Source of the DNA: UBA922 sp964565405
GTDB lineage: Bacteria; Patescibacteriota; Patescibacteriia; Magasanikbacterales; UBA922
Assembly: GCA_964565405.1 (NCBI GenBank)
Contig: CAZMEW010000002.1
Coordinates: 31,147-95,146 of the forward strand
Reading direction: 5' to 3'
DNA length: 64,000 bases
The translations under genes were made by a program, and so were the position numbers. Below, in pieces: positions 39,075 through 48,292 of the stretch. Within the stretch, counting starts at the first letter, position 1; each line of letters opens with the position of its first letter. A model generated the notes under the pieces. That model saw only the letters and a program-made list of their open reading frames with translations. It was not told the DNA's origin and made no database searches.

Positions 39075-42000
39075 ATGCCATATAATGCAAAAGACCAGGA
39101 ACTAGAAGTACTGAAACATTGGGATAAGACCGATGCTTTTCGAAAATCTGTCGAAAATCGACCAGTAAAAAATCGATATGCTTTTTATGATGGTCCTCCA
39201 TTTGCAACTGGTCTACCGCACTATGGGCATATTGTAGCATCTGTCATGAAAGATGCGGTTCCACGCTACTGGACTATGCAAGGATATCGAGTTGAACGAG
39301 TCTGGGGATGGGATTGTCATGGACTTCCGATTGAAAATATTGTTGAAAAAGAACTTGGTACCAAAAGTAAAAAAGATATTGAGGAAATGGGGGTAGCTGA
39401 ATTCAATGAGCGATGCCGTTCAAAAGTGTTGAGCTATGTAGGCGAGTGGGAGAAAACGATCACACGTCTCGGTCGCTGGGTAGATATGAAGAATGCGTAT
39501 CGTACGATGGATAATGGCTACATGGAATCAGTGTGGGCTGTATTCAAACAACTCTGGGATAAAGATCTGATTTATCATGGGTATAAACCGATGCACATTT
39601 GTCCTCGTTGTGAGACGACTTTGTCTCAACAAGAAGTTACTGAAGGATATAAAGATATCAAAGATATTTCAGTAACAGCAAAGTTTAAGGTGACAAATGC
39701 TAAAGAAAAATTAGGAATTGATGGTGATGTTTATATACTTGCGTGGACTACAACGCCGTGGACATTGCCGGGGAATGTGTTGTTAGCAGTCGGAAACGAA
39801 ATCGATTATATTTCAGCAGAAACTTTGTTATTTAAGGGTGAAGACGAGACCTATATTGTGTCTAAACAGGCTTTGCAACATCATTTATTGAAAGGTGCTG
39901 ATGAACAGGTTTTTAGTCAATTATTGGGGCTGGATGATCATCATTGGATTGTGGGTGCAAAAGAAAATCATTCGGAAAGAGTGAGAGAATTTAAGGGAAA
40001 AGATTTAGTTGGCCTTACATACGAACCATTATTCCCATATTTTGCTGATAGTAAAAATTCTTTCCGTGTAGTTGCGGCAGATTTTGTAACGACTGAGGAT
40101 GGAAGTGGTGTGGTACACCTTGCACCTGCGTTTGGTACGGATGATTACGAAGTATTCAAAAAAGAAAACGTACCGTTTATTCAGCATGTAAAAATGGATG
40201 GAACATTTATTGACGCAGTCACGGATTTTGCAGGCATGCATGTGAAACCTGCAGAAGACCACATGGCAACTGATGTTGAAATCGTGAAGTGGCTCGCACA
40301 CAATGGCAAACTTTTCTCAAAGAAAAAATACGAACACAGCTACCCCCATTGTTGGCGTTGTGATACTCCACTCATCAATTATGCGACCAGTAGTTGGTTT
40401 GTAAATGTAACGAAAATAAAAGCAAAAGCTCTCAAGCAAGCAGAGAAGATTAATTGGTCGCCCGAGCATATTAAGGAAGGTCGATTCGGTAAATGGCTGG
40501 AAGGTGCGCGTGACTGGTCTATTTCCCGACAGCGATTCTGGGCAACGGTTATTCCAGTCTGGCAGAACGCAGATGGTGATTCGATTTGTGTTGGTTCTCT
40601 TAAAGAACTCGAAGAATTGTCAGGACAGAAAATAGATGATCTGCATAAACATATTGTCGACAAAATTACATTTGAAAAAGATGGAAAAACGTATACACGT
40701 GTTCCGGATGTACTCGATACGTGGTTCGATTCCGGCTCCATGCCGTATGCAGAGGTACATTATCCATTTGAAAATAAAGAAAAATTTGAGGATAGTTTCC
40801 CTGCAGAATTTATTGCAGAAGGTCAGGATCAGACGCGTGCATGGTTCTATTACTTACACGTACTTGCAGTGAGTCTTTTTGGAAAACCAGCGTATAAGAA
40901 TGTAATCGTGAATGGAATTGTCTTGGCAGAAGACGGGAAAAAGATGAGTAAGAAATTGCAGAATTATCCTGATCCAAATATCTTACTTGAAAAATACGGA
41001 GCAGATGCGCTTCGATATTATTTGCTGACGTCACCAGTGATGGCAGCAGAGAATCTCAATTTTGCTGAAGCGGGCGTGCGAGAAATGTATAACAAACTCG
41101 TAAATACGCTATGGAATGTGTGTGAGTTTTATGAGTTGTTTGCAGAAAAAGTCGAAAGTCGAAAGTCGAAAGTCGAAAGTAAACACATTTTGGATCGTTG
41201 GATTCTTTCCAAACTTAATATTTTGGTTAAGGAAGTTACTGGTGGAATGGAATCGTATAAATTAGCGGAAGCGAGTCGACCAATTGTGGAATTTGTTACT
41301 GAATTATCACAATGGTATGTACGCCGAAGTCGGGATCGATTTAAAAAAATAACGAATAACGAACAACGAACAACGAACAAAAATACAGAAGATGATTTTT
41401 ATGCAGCACTGTCTACATTACGATATGTTTTGTTAACCCTGTCAAAAGTGATGGCACCATTCACGCCGTTTATCGCAGAAACGCTGTATCAAAAAGTGGG
41501 GGGAGTCATGGGAAGTGTGCACCTTGAAGATTTTCCCGTATATAATAAGAAGGAAGTAGATGAAAAAGTATTGGAAGAGATGCAGAGTATTCGAAAAGTG
41601 GTAGAAATGGGTCTTGCACTTCGAGCACAATCTGGAATAAAAGTACGCCAGACTTTATCAACATTATATTTTAGTGGAGTTACTCTTTCTGACGCCGGGC
41701 AGGAAATTATTGCAGATGAGATGAATGTAAAATCGGTCGTACATAAGGTTCCTGAAGCGACTGAACGTGTGAGGGTTAAAGAAGAAAATGCGATAAAAGT
41801 AGGATTAGATATCGAAATAACAGATGAATTGAAAAAAGAAGGACTAGTCCGAGAAATAGTAAGAGCGGTGAATCAGATGAGAAAAGAGCGGGGGTTAACC
41901 GTAGAAGATATGGTTACTCTGTACTGGCACACGGGGGATGAACAATTGCGAGAAGTGTTTGAGAATTATTCAAAAGAAATCGCAACTGGAGTATTGGCAG

Positions 42001-42080
42001 GGAGTATTGTAGAGCAAAAAAATGAGGGAAGTGTAGAAATTGAAGGAGTACAAATTTCACTAACTATTGAAAAGAAATAA
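39075..42080 (+). CDS. ileS: isoleucyl-tRNA synthetase
   Basis: 1001 residues. Class I motifs: PPFATGLPHYGHI (HIGH-type, about residues 40-52) and GKKMSKKLQNY (KMSKS-type, about 620-630). The CP1 editing domain and the DCHGLPIE and CWRCDTPL segments are present. It charges tRNA-Ile and edits valine. Two in-frame insertions derived from 7-bp tandem repeats lie in the anticodon-binding region (41151-41180 and 41351-41378), coding VESRKSKVESK and NNEQRTTNKN. Under T-box control. Confidence 0.97.
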   Translation: MPYNAKDQELEVLKHWDKTDAFRKSVENRPVKNRYAFYDGPPFATGLPHYGHIVASVMKDAVPRYWTMQGYRVERVWGWDCHGLPIENIVEKELGTKSKKDIEEMGVAEFNERCRSKVLSYVGEWEKTITRLGRWVDMKNAYRTMDNGYMESVWAVFKQLWDKDLIYHGYKPMHICPRCETTLSQQEVTEGYKDIKDISVTAKFKVTNAKEKLGIDGDVYILAWTTTPWTLPGNVLLAVGNEIDYISAETLLFKGEDETYIVSKQALQHHLLKGADEQVFSQLLGLDDHHWIVGAKENHSERVREFKGKDLVGLTYEPLFPYFADSKNSFRVVAADFVTTEDGSGVVHLAPAFGTDDYEVFKKENVPFIQHVKMDGTFIDAVTDFAGMHVKPAEDHMATDVEIVKWLAHNGKLFSKKKYEHSYPHCWRCDTPLINYATSSWFVNVTKIKAKALKQAEKINWSPEHIKEGRFGKWLEGARDWSISRQRFWATVIPVWQNADGDSICVGSLKELEELSGQKIDDLHKHIVDKITFEKDGKTYTRVPDVLDTWFDSGSMPYAEVHYPFENKEKFEDSFPAEFIAEGQDQTRAWFYYLHVLAVSLFGKPAYKNVIVNGIVLAEDGKKMSKKLQNYPDPNILLEKYGADALRYYLLTSPVMAAENLNFAEAGVREMYNKLVNTLWNVCEFYELFAEKVESRKSKVESKHILDRWILSKLNILVKEVTGGMESYKLAEASRPIVEFVTELSQWYVRRSRDRFKKITNNEQRTTNKNTEDDFYAALSTLRYVLLTLSKVMAPFTPFIAETLYQKVGGVMGSVHLEDFPVYNKKEVDEKVLEEMQSIRKVVEMGLALRAQSGIKVRQTLSTLYFSGVTLSDAGQEIIADEMNVKSVVHKVPEATERVRVKEENAIKVGLDIEITDELKKEGLVREIVRAVNQMRKERGLTVEDMVTLYWHTGDEQLREVFENYSKEIATGVLAGSIVEQKNEGSVEIEGVQISLTIEKK
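41151..41180 (+). repeat. four tandem copies of GTCGAAA inside ileS
   Basis: Four perfect 7-bp units (41151-41178) plus GT. Because 7 is not a multiple of three, the units code for different residues and are not a protein-level repeat. Confidence 0.9.
41351..41378 (+). repeat. four tandem AACGAA(T/C) units inside ileS
   Basis: AACGAAT once and AACGAAC three times (41351-41378), 200 bp downstream of the GTCGAAA run. The same AACGAAC word is in the inverted repeat at 32486-32551. Confidence 0.9.
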
Positions 42081-42086
42081 TCACCT

Positions 42087-43592
42087 ATGAAATACACGAC
42101 ACAAACCAATATCAATGAATTAAAACCGTGCAACGTAATTATATTTCCAATATTTGAAGATCAGAAAGTAGAGTCTGAGTTGAAAAGTTTTGGAATGCTC
42201 GATGATCGAAGAAAAAAGATCGTTGATGCAATTGAACTTGAGGAATTCAAAGGAAGAAAATTTGAACGATTAGTACTGCATACCGAAGATGCACATCATC
42301 CTCGAATCATGCTCGTGGGGCTTGGAAAAGAAAAGGAATATTCAGTAAAAAAATTACGTGAATGTGTGGGTGCTGGATTTATCCATGCACAAGGTAAAAA
42401 ATGGAAAAAAGTTTCAGTAGTGGTTACCGGCGCTCTCAGAAAGAAAGAAACGAGTGAACAGATCGGATCTCTCCTCACACGTGCAGTAGAAATTTCTACC
42501 TATGCCTATGATGAACACAAGACTGACAAAGAAGCTCGAACAGTCCCTCTCGATGAAGTTCAGTTTGTTGGATTAGTAAATGCTACTGAGAAAAAAGCGT
42601 TTGAGAAGGGTGTAAGTCATGGGAAAATCGTTGCTGGAGGTGTGAATTTTACCCGTCACCTAGGGAATACTCCTCCGAGCACTATGACTCCAGAATATCT
42701 AGCACATGCTGCAGTTGAAATGACAAAGAAAACTAAACTCAAAACAAAAATTTTGAACAAAGCAGAGATTCAAAAACTAGGAATGGGCTGTTTGTTGGGA
42801 GTTGCACAAGGATCTGAACATGAACCAAAATTTATCATTGTGGAATATTGGGGTGCGGCAAAGTCACAGAAGCCAATTGTATTGGTGGGTAAAGGAATCA
42901 CATTTGATTCTGGTGGATTATCAATCAAGCCAGCAAACTGGATGTCTGAAATGAAGTATGACATGCTTGGCGGGGCGGCTGTACTTGGTGCGATCAAGGT
43001 TGCGTCAGAGCTTAAATTGAAAAAAAATATTGTAGGACTTATTCCGAGTGCAGAAAACATGCCAAGTGGTACTGCATTTCGCCCAGATGATATTCTTGTT
43101 GCCATGAATGGAAAAACAGTTGAAATTCTAAATACTGATGCAGAAGGACGACTTATTCTTGCGGACGCTCTATGCTACGCAAAGAAATACGAACCAGCAG
43201 AAGTGATTGATCTCGCCACTCTTACAGGTGCATGTATGGGTGCTCTCGGGTCAGAACGTTCGGGATTATTCACTCCAGATGATAAAATGTGTGAGAGACT
43301 CGTTGAAGCAGGGGATGGTGTAGGTGAGCTATTGTGGAGATTACCTCTTGGTGAAGAATATAGTGAAGCTATGAAAAGTGAAATTGCTGATATCAAAAAT
43401 CTTGGTGGCGTAGGGAACCCTGCATTTGGTGGAGCATCGACCGCTGCTGCATTCCTTCAATTCTTCGTAGATTACAAATGGGCGCACATTGATCTTGCAA
43501 GCGCCATATTTATGGGCAAAGCAAAACCATGGCTTCGTCCTGGCGCAAATGGATTTGGTGTTGAAACTCTTGTTTCCTACCTTTCACGTTAA
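42087..43592 (+). CDS. pepA: leucyl aminopeptidase, M17 family
   Basis: 501 residues. C-terminal catalytic domain with LVGKGITFDSGGLSIKP, MKYDMLGGAAVLGAI and the family hallmark LNTDAEGRLILADAL, which supply the two zinc ligands and the catalytic Lys/Arg. It removes N-terminal residues from peptides in the cytoplasm. It starts 6 bp after ileS and is followed 3 bp later by ruvA, so the three genes are probably one transcript. Confidence 0.95.
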   Translation: MKYTTQTNINELKPCNVIIFPIFEDQKVESELKSFGMLDDRRKKIVDAIELEEFKGRKFERLVLHTEDAHHPRIMLVGLGKEKEYSVKKLRECVGAGFIHAQGKKWKKVSVVVTGALRKKETSEQIGSLLTRAVEISTYAYDEHKTDKEARTVPLDEVQFVGLVNATEKKAFEKGVSHGKIVAGGVNFTRHLGNTPPSTMTPEYLAHAAVEMTKKTKLKTKILNKAEIQKLGMGCLLGVAQGSEHEPKFIIVEYWGAAKSQKPIVLVGKGITFDSGGLSIKPANWMSEMKYDMLGGAAVLGAIKVASELKLKKNIVGLIPSAENMPSGTAFRPDDILVAMNGKTVEILNTDAEGRLILADALCYAKKYEPAEVIDLATLTGACMGALGSERSGLFTPDDKMCERLVEAGDGVGELLWRLPLGEEYSEAMKSEIADIKNLGGVGNPAFGGASTAAAFLQFFVDYKWAHIDLASAIFMGKAKPWLRPGANGFGVETLVSYLSR

Positions 43593-43595
43593 TCT

Positions 43596-44174
43596 ATGAT
43601 CGCACATATTCAAGGAATGATTATTGGAAGTACCAAACAAAGTGTGATTGTGGGAACACAGTCAGGACTTGGATATGAAGTAGTACTTCCAACGTATAAG
43701 CTTCTTGAATTAAACACAGGAGTTCCAGTGTCATTTTTCATCTATCACAAAGTCAGTGAGAATAGCCAGGAATTATTTGGCTTTTCAGTTATGGAAGAGC
43801 GAGAGTTCTTTATGCTCCTCATGACTGTCTCTGGAATTGGACCGAAAAGTGCAATGAATATTATGTCACTCGGATCAGTCGAGGATATCCGGGACGCAAT
43901 TGCGAGAGGTGATGTAGGCTACCTTACCTCAATTCAAGGAATGGGGAAGAAAACTGCAGAGAGATTGGTGGTTGAGTTGAAAAGTAAAATTGATCTCGGA
44001 TCACGAGTATCGGTTCGCTCCAAACCTGCTGACGGAGTGCTCGATGATGTGGTTGAAGGTTTGATATCTATGGGATATACCAAAGATGAATCAAGAGACA
44101 TGCTTCAGAATGTGGAAGGTGAAGGAAAGAGTGCCGCAGAAATTTTGAAAGAAGTATTGTCGAGAAAGCGTTAA
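43596..44174 (+). CDS. ruvA: Holliday junction DNA helicase subunit RuvA
   Basis: 192 residues: an N-terminal OB fold (MIAHIQGMIIG), two helix-hairpin-helix motifs (LLMTVSGIGPKSAMNIMS and LTSIQGMGKKTAERLVVEL), and a C-terminal domain (ISMGYTKDESRDML) that contacts RuvB. It binds four-way junctions during branch migration. RuvB and RuvC are not in this window. Confidence 0.96.
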   Translation: MIAHIQGMIIGSTKQSVIVGTQSGLGYEVVLPTYKLLELNTGVPVSFFIYHKVSENSQELFGFSVMEEREFFMLLMTVSGIGPKSAMNIMSLGSVEDIRDAIARGDVGYLTSIQGMGKKTAERLVVELKSKIDLGSRVSVRSKPADGVLDDVVEGLISMGYTKDESRDMLQNVEGEGKSAAEILKEVLSRKR

Positions 44175-44190
44175 CTAAAAATTTAGAAAC

Positions 44191-44221
44191 AAAAAACCAG
44201 GCTGATGAAGCGTGGTTTTTT
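44191..44221 (+). terminator. terminator after ruvA
   Basis: AAAACCA (44193-44199) pairs with TGGTTTT (44213-44219), followed by T. An additional G+C-rich hairpin, GCCGGT/ACCGGC (44288-44303), lies between it and the reverse-strand gene at 44314 and may end that gene. Confidence 0.7.
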
Positions 44222-44313
44222 GTTCTAACCTATTTGCAAAATTTACAAACATGTTTCGCAGGCCCCTTTTTCAGTGTGGGGCGCACTGCCGGTTAGCACC
44301 GGCGGTATATTCG

Positions 44314-44724
44314 CTAGCGAGGCGGGACCCAGCCTTGCACATCCATGTCGAGGTTGAGGCCGAGTTCGTTCAGCACCTCAATCGTCTTCTCGAGATGCTT
44401 TTTGCCGAAGCCGTCGAGCTTCAGGAGTTCCTCACGTGTCATCTGAACGATCTGACCAACATAGGAGATACCTGTGTGGGAGAACGTAGCCCACTTTTGA
44501 CTGTTGAGGTATTTCCCATAGTTCAGCTCGTGGATACTTTTGTTAAGCTTCTCCATGAGTGAAGCGTGGATTCGATCTGCTTCCTGTACAGCGTACGACC
44601 CACGCTGCACTTGTTTGAACGTGAGATGATTTCGAGCCCACCAATTCGCTGTTTCCTCGTCCATGTCCATCGGAATTGCCGCTACGGCCATTATCACAAG
44701 CCTACGGTATGTTTCAGGTTTCAT
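44314..44724 (-). CDS. RNA polymerase alpha-CTD-like protein
   Basis: 136 residues from the ATG at 44724, preceded by the Shine-Dalgarno GAGGAAGG. The C-terminal 55 residues (ISYVGQIVQMTREELLKLDG, then FGKKHLEKTIEVLNELGL and MDVQGW) match the helix-hairpin-helix domain of RNA polymerase alpha (alpha-CTD), which binds UP elements and regulators. The alpha N-terminal assembly domain is absent; a helical segment replaces it. G+C-rich relative to its neighbours, with its own TTGACA promoter (44792-44787). A stand-alone transcription factor or decoy is possible. Confidence 0.7.
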   Translation of the reverse strand: MKPETYRRLVIMAVAAIPMDMDEETANWWARNHLTFKQVQRGSYAVQEADRIHASLMEKLNKSIHELNYGKYLNSQKWATFSHTGISYVGQIVQMTREELLKLDGFGKKHLEKTIEVLNELGLNLDMDVQGWVPPR

Positions 44725-44802
44725 AGCGCTACCTTCCTCATTTGTCTGTTTTGGCAACCGATCTTTTTATCATAAAAATTAATTTCTGTCAATCCTCAAA
44801 TC

Positions 44803-44829
44803 AAAAACCACCCTCATCAGGTGGTTTTT
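44803..44829 (-). terminator. terminator after the 44916 gene (copy 1 of a repeated hairpin)
   Basis: AAAAACCACC (44803-44812) pairs with GGTGGTTTTT (44820-44829) around the loop ctcatca. Same stem and loop as 45694-45719. A TTGACA box begins 10 bp further along the minus strand. Confidence 0.85.
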
Positions 44830-44847
44830 GATATCTAAAAATGAAGA

Positions 44848-44894
44848 AGATCTCCGTATCAACTGCACAGAAGTGCACGTTGTTACGGAGATCT
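44848..44894 (-). terminator. long near-perfect hairpin after the 44916 gene
   Basis: AGATCTCCGTA (44848-44858) pairs with TACGGAGATCT (44884-44894); inside, CAAC/GTTG and TGCAC/GTGCA close on a 4-nt AGAA loop. About 20 base pairs in all, with a T-rich stretch after it on the minus strand, 22 bp past the stop of the gene. Confidence 0.75.
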
Positions 44895-44915
44895 AGACTA
44901 GGAGTGTGGTAGTAG

Positions 44916-45542
44916 CTAAGGTCGTTTCAGACCGCAGAACCACACACAGTCGTTGTAGCTCGTGTGCCGGGAGAAGGAGAACAGAAGGGTGCTTCGATCA
45001 CCGTACGCACCGAGCACTAGCAGGTTTCCCTTCTCTTCTTCCCATGTCGCATCGGGATTGAAGATCCAGGTACCATTTGTAGAACGCCAGATGCTTTTGA
45101 CGTGCTGTTCGATGAGGGCTGCGATGTGCTCGAAGCCAGCTGGATCGAGATCGAGAAGTTCTCGGATCCGTTTGGCATGTTTGATGTTGGGGCGGTAGCT
45201 CAGTCGGTAGATGACGACGGTTGCGGTCGTCTTTTCACCCACAGTCCGGATGAGTGGGCCGAATGTCTCGGAGTCGAAGTGAATGGTCGCCCGGTTGATT
45301 CCTTCCAGACGTTTGCCCCAGTCTTCAGGGGTCAGTGTGGGATCGATCGTGACCACATACTCCCGCTTCTCTTTGACGAGTGCAGTGGGTCCATCATGGA
45401 GTTTCTGGAGAAGACCTCCGACCGAATCGGGATTCTCGATCCATTGCTGGGCAATGTTCGAGAATATATATCCCGGGAGTTTTTGTACGAGTAGAGCGCT
45501 CAGCTCTTGGAGCTGCCCTTTACTCGCGTAGGAGTCTGACAT
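44916..45542 (-). CDS. uncharacterised G+C-rich orphan gene
   Basis: 208 residues from the ATG at 45542, preceded by the Shine-Dalgarno AAGGAGA. No signal peptide or membrane helix. Features: LSALLVQKLPGYIFSNIAQQ, a central beta-rich half and a Trp-rich C-terminus (SIWRSTNGTWIFNPDATW, CVWFCGLKRP). No family recognised. Like the 44314 and 23075 genes it is G+C-rich, single, and has its own TTGACA box (45679-45674) and terminators; the leader is about 100 nt. Recent acquisition or a distinct expression class are both possible. Confidence 0.65.
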   Translation of the reverse strand: MSDSYASKGQLQELSALLVQKLPGYIFSNIAQQWIENPDSVGGLLQKLHDGPTALVKEKREYVVTIDPTLTPEDWGKRLEGINRATIHFDSETFGPLIRTVGEKTTATVVIYRLSYRPNIKHAKRIRELLDLDPAGFEHIAALIEQHVKSIWRSTNGTWIFNPDATWEEEKGNLLVLGAYGDRSTLLFSFSRHTSYNDCVWFCGLKRP

Positions 45543-45693
45543 GTGATTTTTCTCCTTGGCTCTCTTTTGGTATGAGTGTAACCTGACCAAAAGCCGACCA
45601 GAGGTAGTTTTTTATGGCAGGAGCACCATTACCACTGCCACCTGGATAGAAATATGATACAAAATATGATTTTTGTCAATCATAAGACAAACT

Positions 45694-45719
45694 AAAACCA
45701 CCCTCATCAGGTGGTTTTT
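45694..45719 (-). terminator. terminator after gyrA (copy 2 of a repeated hairpin)
   Basis: AAAACCACC (45694-45702) pairs with GGTGGTTTT (45710-45718), loop ctcatca, the same as 44803-44829. Confidence 0.85.
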
Positions 45720-45747
45720 ATATTTCTAATCTTGAGTCAATCAATTT

Positions 45748-48279
45748 CTATTCTCCCTCTTCTTCCTTTCCCGACTCAAGTAGCGCAAGACTTGCGACTT
45801 TATCACCCTCTTGCTTGAACCGCATGATGCGTACTCCTTGAGTAGCTCGACCAAGCGTTGAGATAGACTTGATTGGGGTTCTAATTACCTGACCTTTTAC
45901 GGAAATAATCATGAGATCTTGTGTCTCGGTATTATTGATTACGCGAGCACTTATGATATGTCCGGTCTTTGCAGTAACATCCATGGTTTTGATACCGCTA
46001 CCTCCACGACTCTGTACTTTGTATTCCGTAAGCATGGTGCGTTTACCGAGACCATTTTCGGAGACTACTAGTAACTCTAATACTTTTTTCTTAACAAGAT
46101 CTGAGGATACTACGTCCATACCTACGACTACATCATTGGAACGTAGTTTGATAGCCCTGACCCCGCTCGCAGTGCGTCCCATAGGGCGTACTTCTTTTTC
46201 CTGGAATCGAATTGCCTGACCACCTGAAGTTATAATAATAATATCGTTACTGCCGCTTGAAGGGCGTACCCATTCGAGCATGTCATCTTCTTTGAGTTTC
46301 AAAGCGATCAATCCAGATCGACGAACGTTTTTGAAATCGTCAAGTTTGGTTTTTTTGATCGTACCTTTATTAGTTAGCATGACGAGATATTCGTATTTGG
46401 TCATGTCGTCCATAGAAAGAATGGTCGACATTTTTTCATTGGGTGCCAACTGGAGGAAATTTACGAGTGCTTGACCTTTAGCGGTACGACTTCCTTGTGG
46501 GATATCATACGCTCGAAGCTGGAATACACGTCCACGCGTGGTAAAGAATAGAATATTGTCATGGGTGTTGGTTGAGATTATTTGGTCGACCACATCTTCT
46601 TCTTTGGTTGTAAGCCCCATAACTCCCTTTCCACCACGACTCTGCTGCTTGAACGTATCTGGAGGAAGGCGTTTGATATAGCCATCCGCGGTCGTAATTA
46701 TAAGTGTAGGCTCATTCGGCACCAAATCTTCGATAGAAAATTCCTTAACGCCGTGTTGAATAATTTTTGTTCTTCGATCTTCCGCGAACCGTTCACGGAT
46801 TTCGGTAACTTCGCCTTTGATAATAGCAAGTATTTTTGCAGGACTCTTCAAGATCGATTCAAGTTCGGCAATCAGCTTCTTCTTTTCCTTGAGTTCATCT
46901 TCAATTTTTTGTCTCTCGAGGTTTGCGAGTTGTTGTAAGCGCATTTCAAGAATCGCAACCGTCTGTCTCTCTGTAAAATCAAATTTTTTCATGAGGTTCA
47001 CTTTCGCTTCTTCTTTATCTTTGGATTTACGAATAGTGGTGATGATGAGATCGATTTTGTCGAGCGCTTTTTTCAGTCCTTCGAGAATATGCGCACGATC
47101 CTTCGCTTTTTCAAGATCAAATTCAGTTCGTCTTCGAATGACCACTTGTCGGTGTTTGATAAATTCCTCAAGTACTGATTTTAGGTTCAACACGCGCGGT
47201 TGAATACCGTCAACCAGCGCAAGCATATTTACATGGAACGTGGTCTGGAGTTCGGTTAATTTGAATAATTGATTTAAGACTTTTTTAGGATACGAATCTT
47301 TTTTGAGCTCAATCACGATACGTACTCCATCTTTGTTTGACTCATCACGCAGATCTTTGATTCCATCAAGTTTTTTTTCTTGTACTAAGGTGGCAATTTT
47401 TTCAATCAGAGTCGCCTTGTTCACCTGGTAGGGAACTTCACTCACAATAATATTGAATCGATCACCAGCAAGTTCAACAATCTCAGTTTTTGCTCGCATA
47501 ACAATCCCACCTCGTCCGGTTGCGTATGCTGCGAGAATATCATTTTTACTATAGATAATTCCACCCGTCGGGAAATCAGGACCTTTGATATGATCAACTA
47601 ATTCTTCAATCGTAATTTTCGGGTTTTCAATGAGCGCAGCAATACCATCGCATAATTCTCCCAAGTTGTGCGGAGGGATATTAGTTGCCATACCAACCGC
47701 AATACCCATGCTCCCATTCAAGAGTAGGTTGGGAAATTTGCTTGGAAGTACCCGAGGTTCCTTGTGGGAGCCATCGTAGGTGGGCGCAAAATCAACGGTA
47801 TTTTTTTCGATATCAAGAAGCATTTCTTCTGCGAGTGAACGAAGTTTTACTTCAGTGTAACGCATGGCTGCGGCACTATCTCCATCCATGGAACCGAAGT
47901 TTCCTTGACCGTGCACAAGCATGTGGCGCATGTTGAATTCTTGCGCCATTCTAACCAATGAATCGTAGATCGCTGAATCTCCGTGAGGATGGTATTTACC
48001 CATCACGTCTCCTACGACGTGTGCAGATTTTCTGAATTTTGCAGTATGTTTCAATCCGATGCCCCACATGGCATATAAAATACGTCGATGCACGGGCTTG
48101 AAACCATCTCGAACATCAGGTAGTGCTCGAGAAACAATCACACTCATTGCATAATCAAGATATGAAGTGCGCATTTCTTCTACTAAATTGACCGTTTCGA
48201 CTTTTCCCTCAGTTAGACTTGGTTGGACTGGTTTAGGTACTACAGGTTCTACAATTTCTTTGGTGTCTTTTTTACTCAT
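45748..48279 (-). CDS. gyrA: DNA gyrase subunit A
   Basis: 843 residues. Winged-helix/tower region with KYHPHGDSAIYDSLVRMAQ (the quinolone-determining region) and the catalytic Tyr141 in AAAMRYTEVKL. The C-terminal domain is a beta-pinwheel; the GyrA-box-like QSRGGKGVMGL (Q-x-x-G-G-x-G) supports gyrase rather than topoisomerase IV. It cuts and rejoins DNA in negative supercoiling; gyrB is not in the window. It is downstream of two small genes (48293 and 48847) at 13- and 32-bp gaps, so it is probably the last gene of an operon. Confidence 0.95.
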   Translation of the reverse strand: MSKKDTKEIVEPVVPKPVQPSLTEGKVETVNLVEEMRTSYLDYAMSVIVSRALPDVRDGFKPVHRRILYAMWGIGLKHTAKFRKSAHVVGDVMGKYHPHGDSAIYDSLVRMAQEFNMRHMLVHGQGNFGSMDGDSAAAMRYTEVKLRSLAEEMLLDIEKNTVDFAPTYDGSHKEPRVLPSKFPNLLLNGSMGIAVGMATNIPPHNLGELCDGIAALIENPKITIEELVDHIKGPDFPTGGIIYSKNDILAAYATGRGGIVMRAKTEIVELAGDRFNIIVSEVPYQVNKATLIEKIATLVQEKKLDGIKDLRDESNKDGVRIVIELKKDSYPKKVLNQLFKLTELQTTFHVNMLALVDGIQPRVLNLKSVLEEFIKHRQVVIRRRTEFDLEKAKDRAHILEGLKKALDKIDLIITTIRKSKDKEEAKVNLMKKFDFTERQTVAILEMRLQQLANLERQKIEDELKEKKKLIAELESILKSPAKILAIIKGEVTEIRERFAEDRRTKIIQHGVKEFSIEDLVPNEPTLIITTADGYIKRLPPDTFKQQSRGGKGVMGLTTKEEDVVDQIISTNTHDNILFFTTRGRVFQLRAYDIPQGSRTAKGQALVNFLQLAPNEKMSTILSMDDMTKYEYLVMLTNKGTIKKTKLDDFKNVRRSGLIALKLKEDDMLEWVRPSSGSNDIIIITSGGQAIRFQEKEVRPMGRTASGVRAIKLRSNDVVVGMDVVSSDLVKKKVLELLVVSENGLGKRTMLTEYKVQSRGGSGIKTMDVTAKTGHIISARVINNTETQDLMIISVKGQVIRTPIKSISTLGRATQGVRIMRFKQEGDKVASLALLESGKEEEGE

Positions 48280-48292
48280 AAGATAGTTTTAA

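Noticed and set aside
41151..41378. CRISPR-like direct repeats
   Set aside because: Units are 7 bp without spacers and lie inside ileS. No CRISPR array or cas gene is present in the window.
44212..44562. 116-residue forward frame over the alpha-CTD-like gene
   Set aside because: It lies opposite a gene with a recognisable domain, a promoter and a ribosome-binding site; the frame is open only because of the G+C-rich codons.
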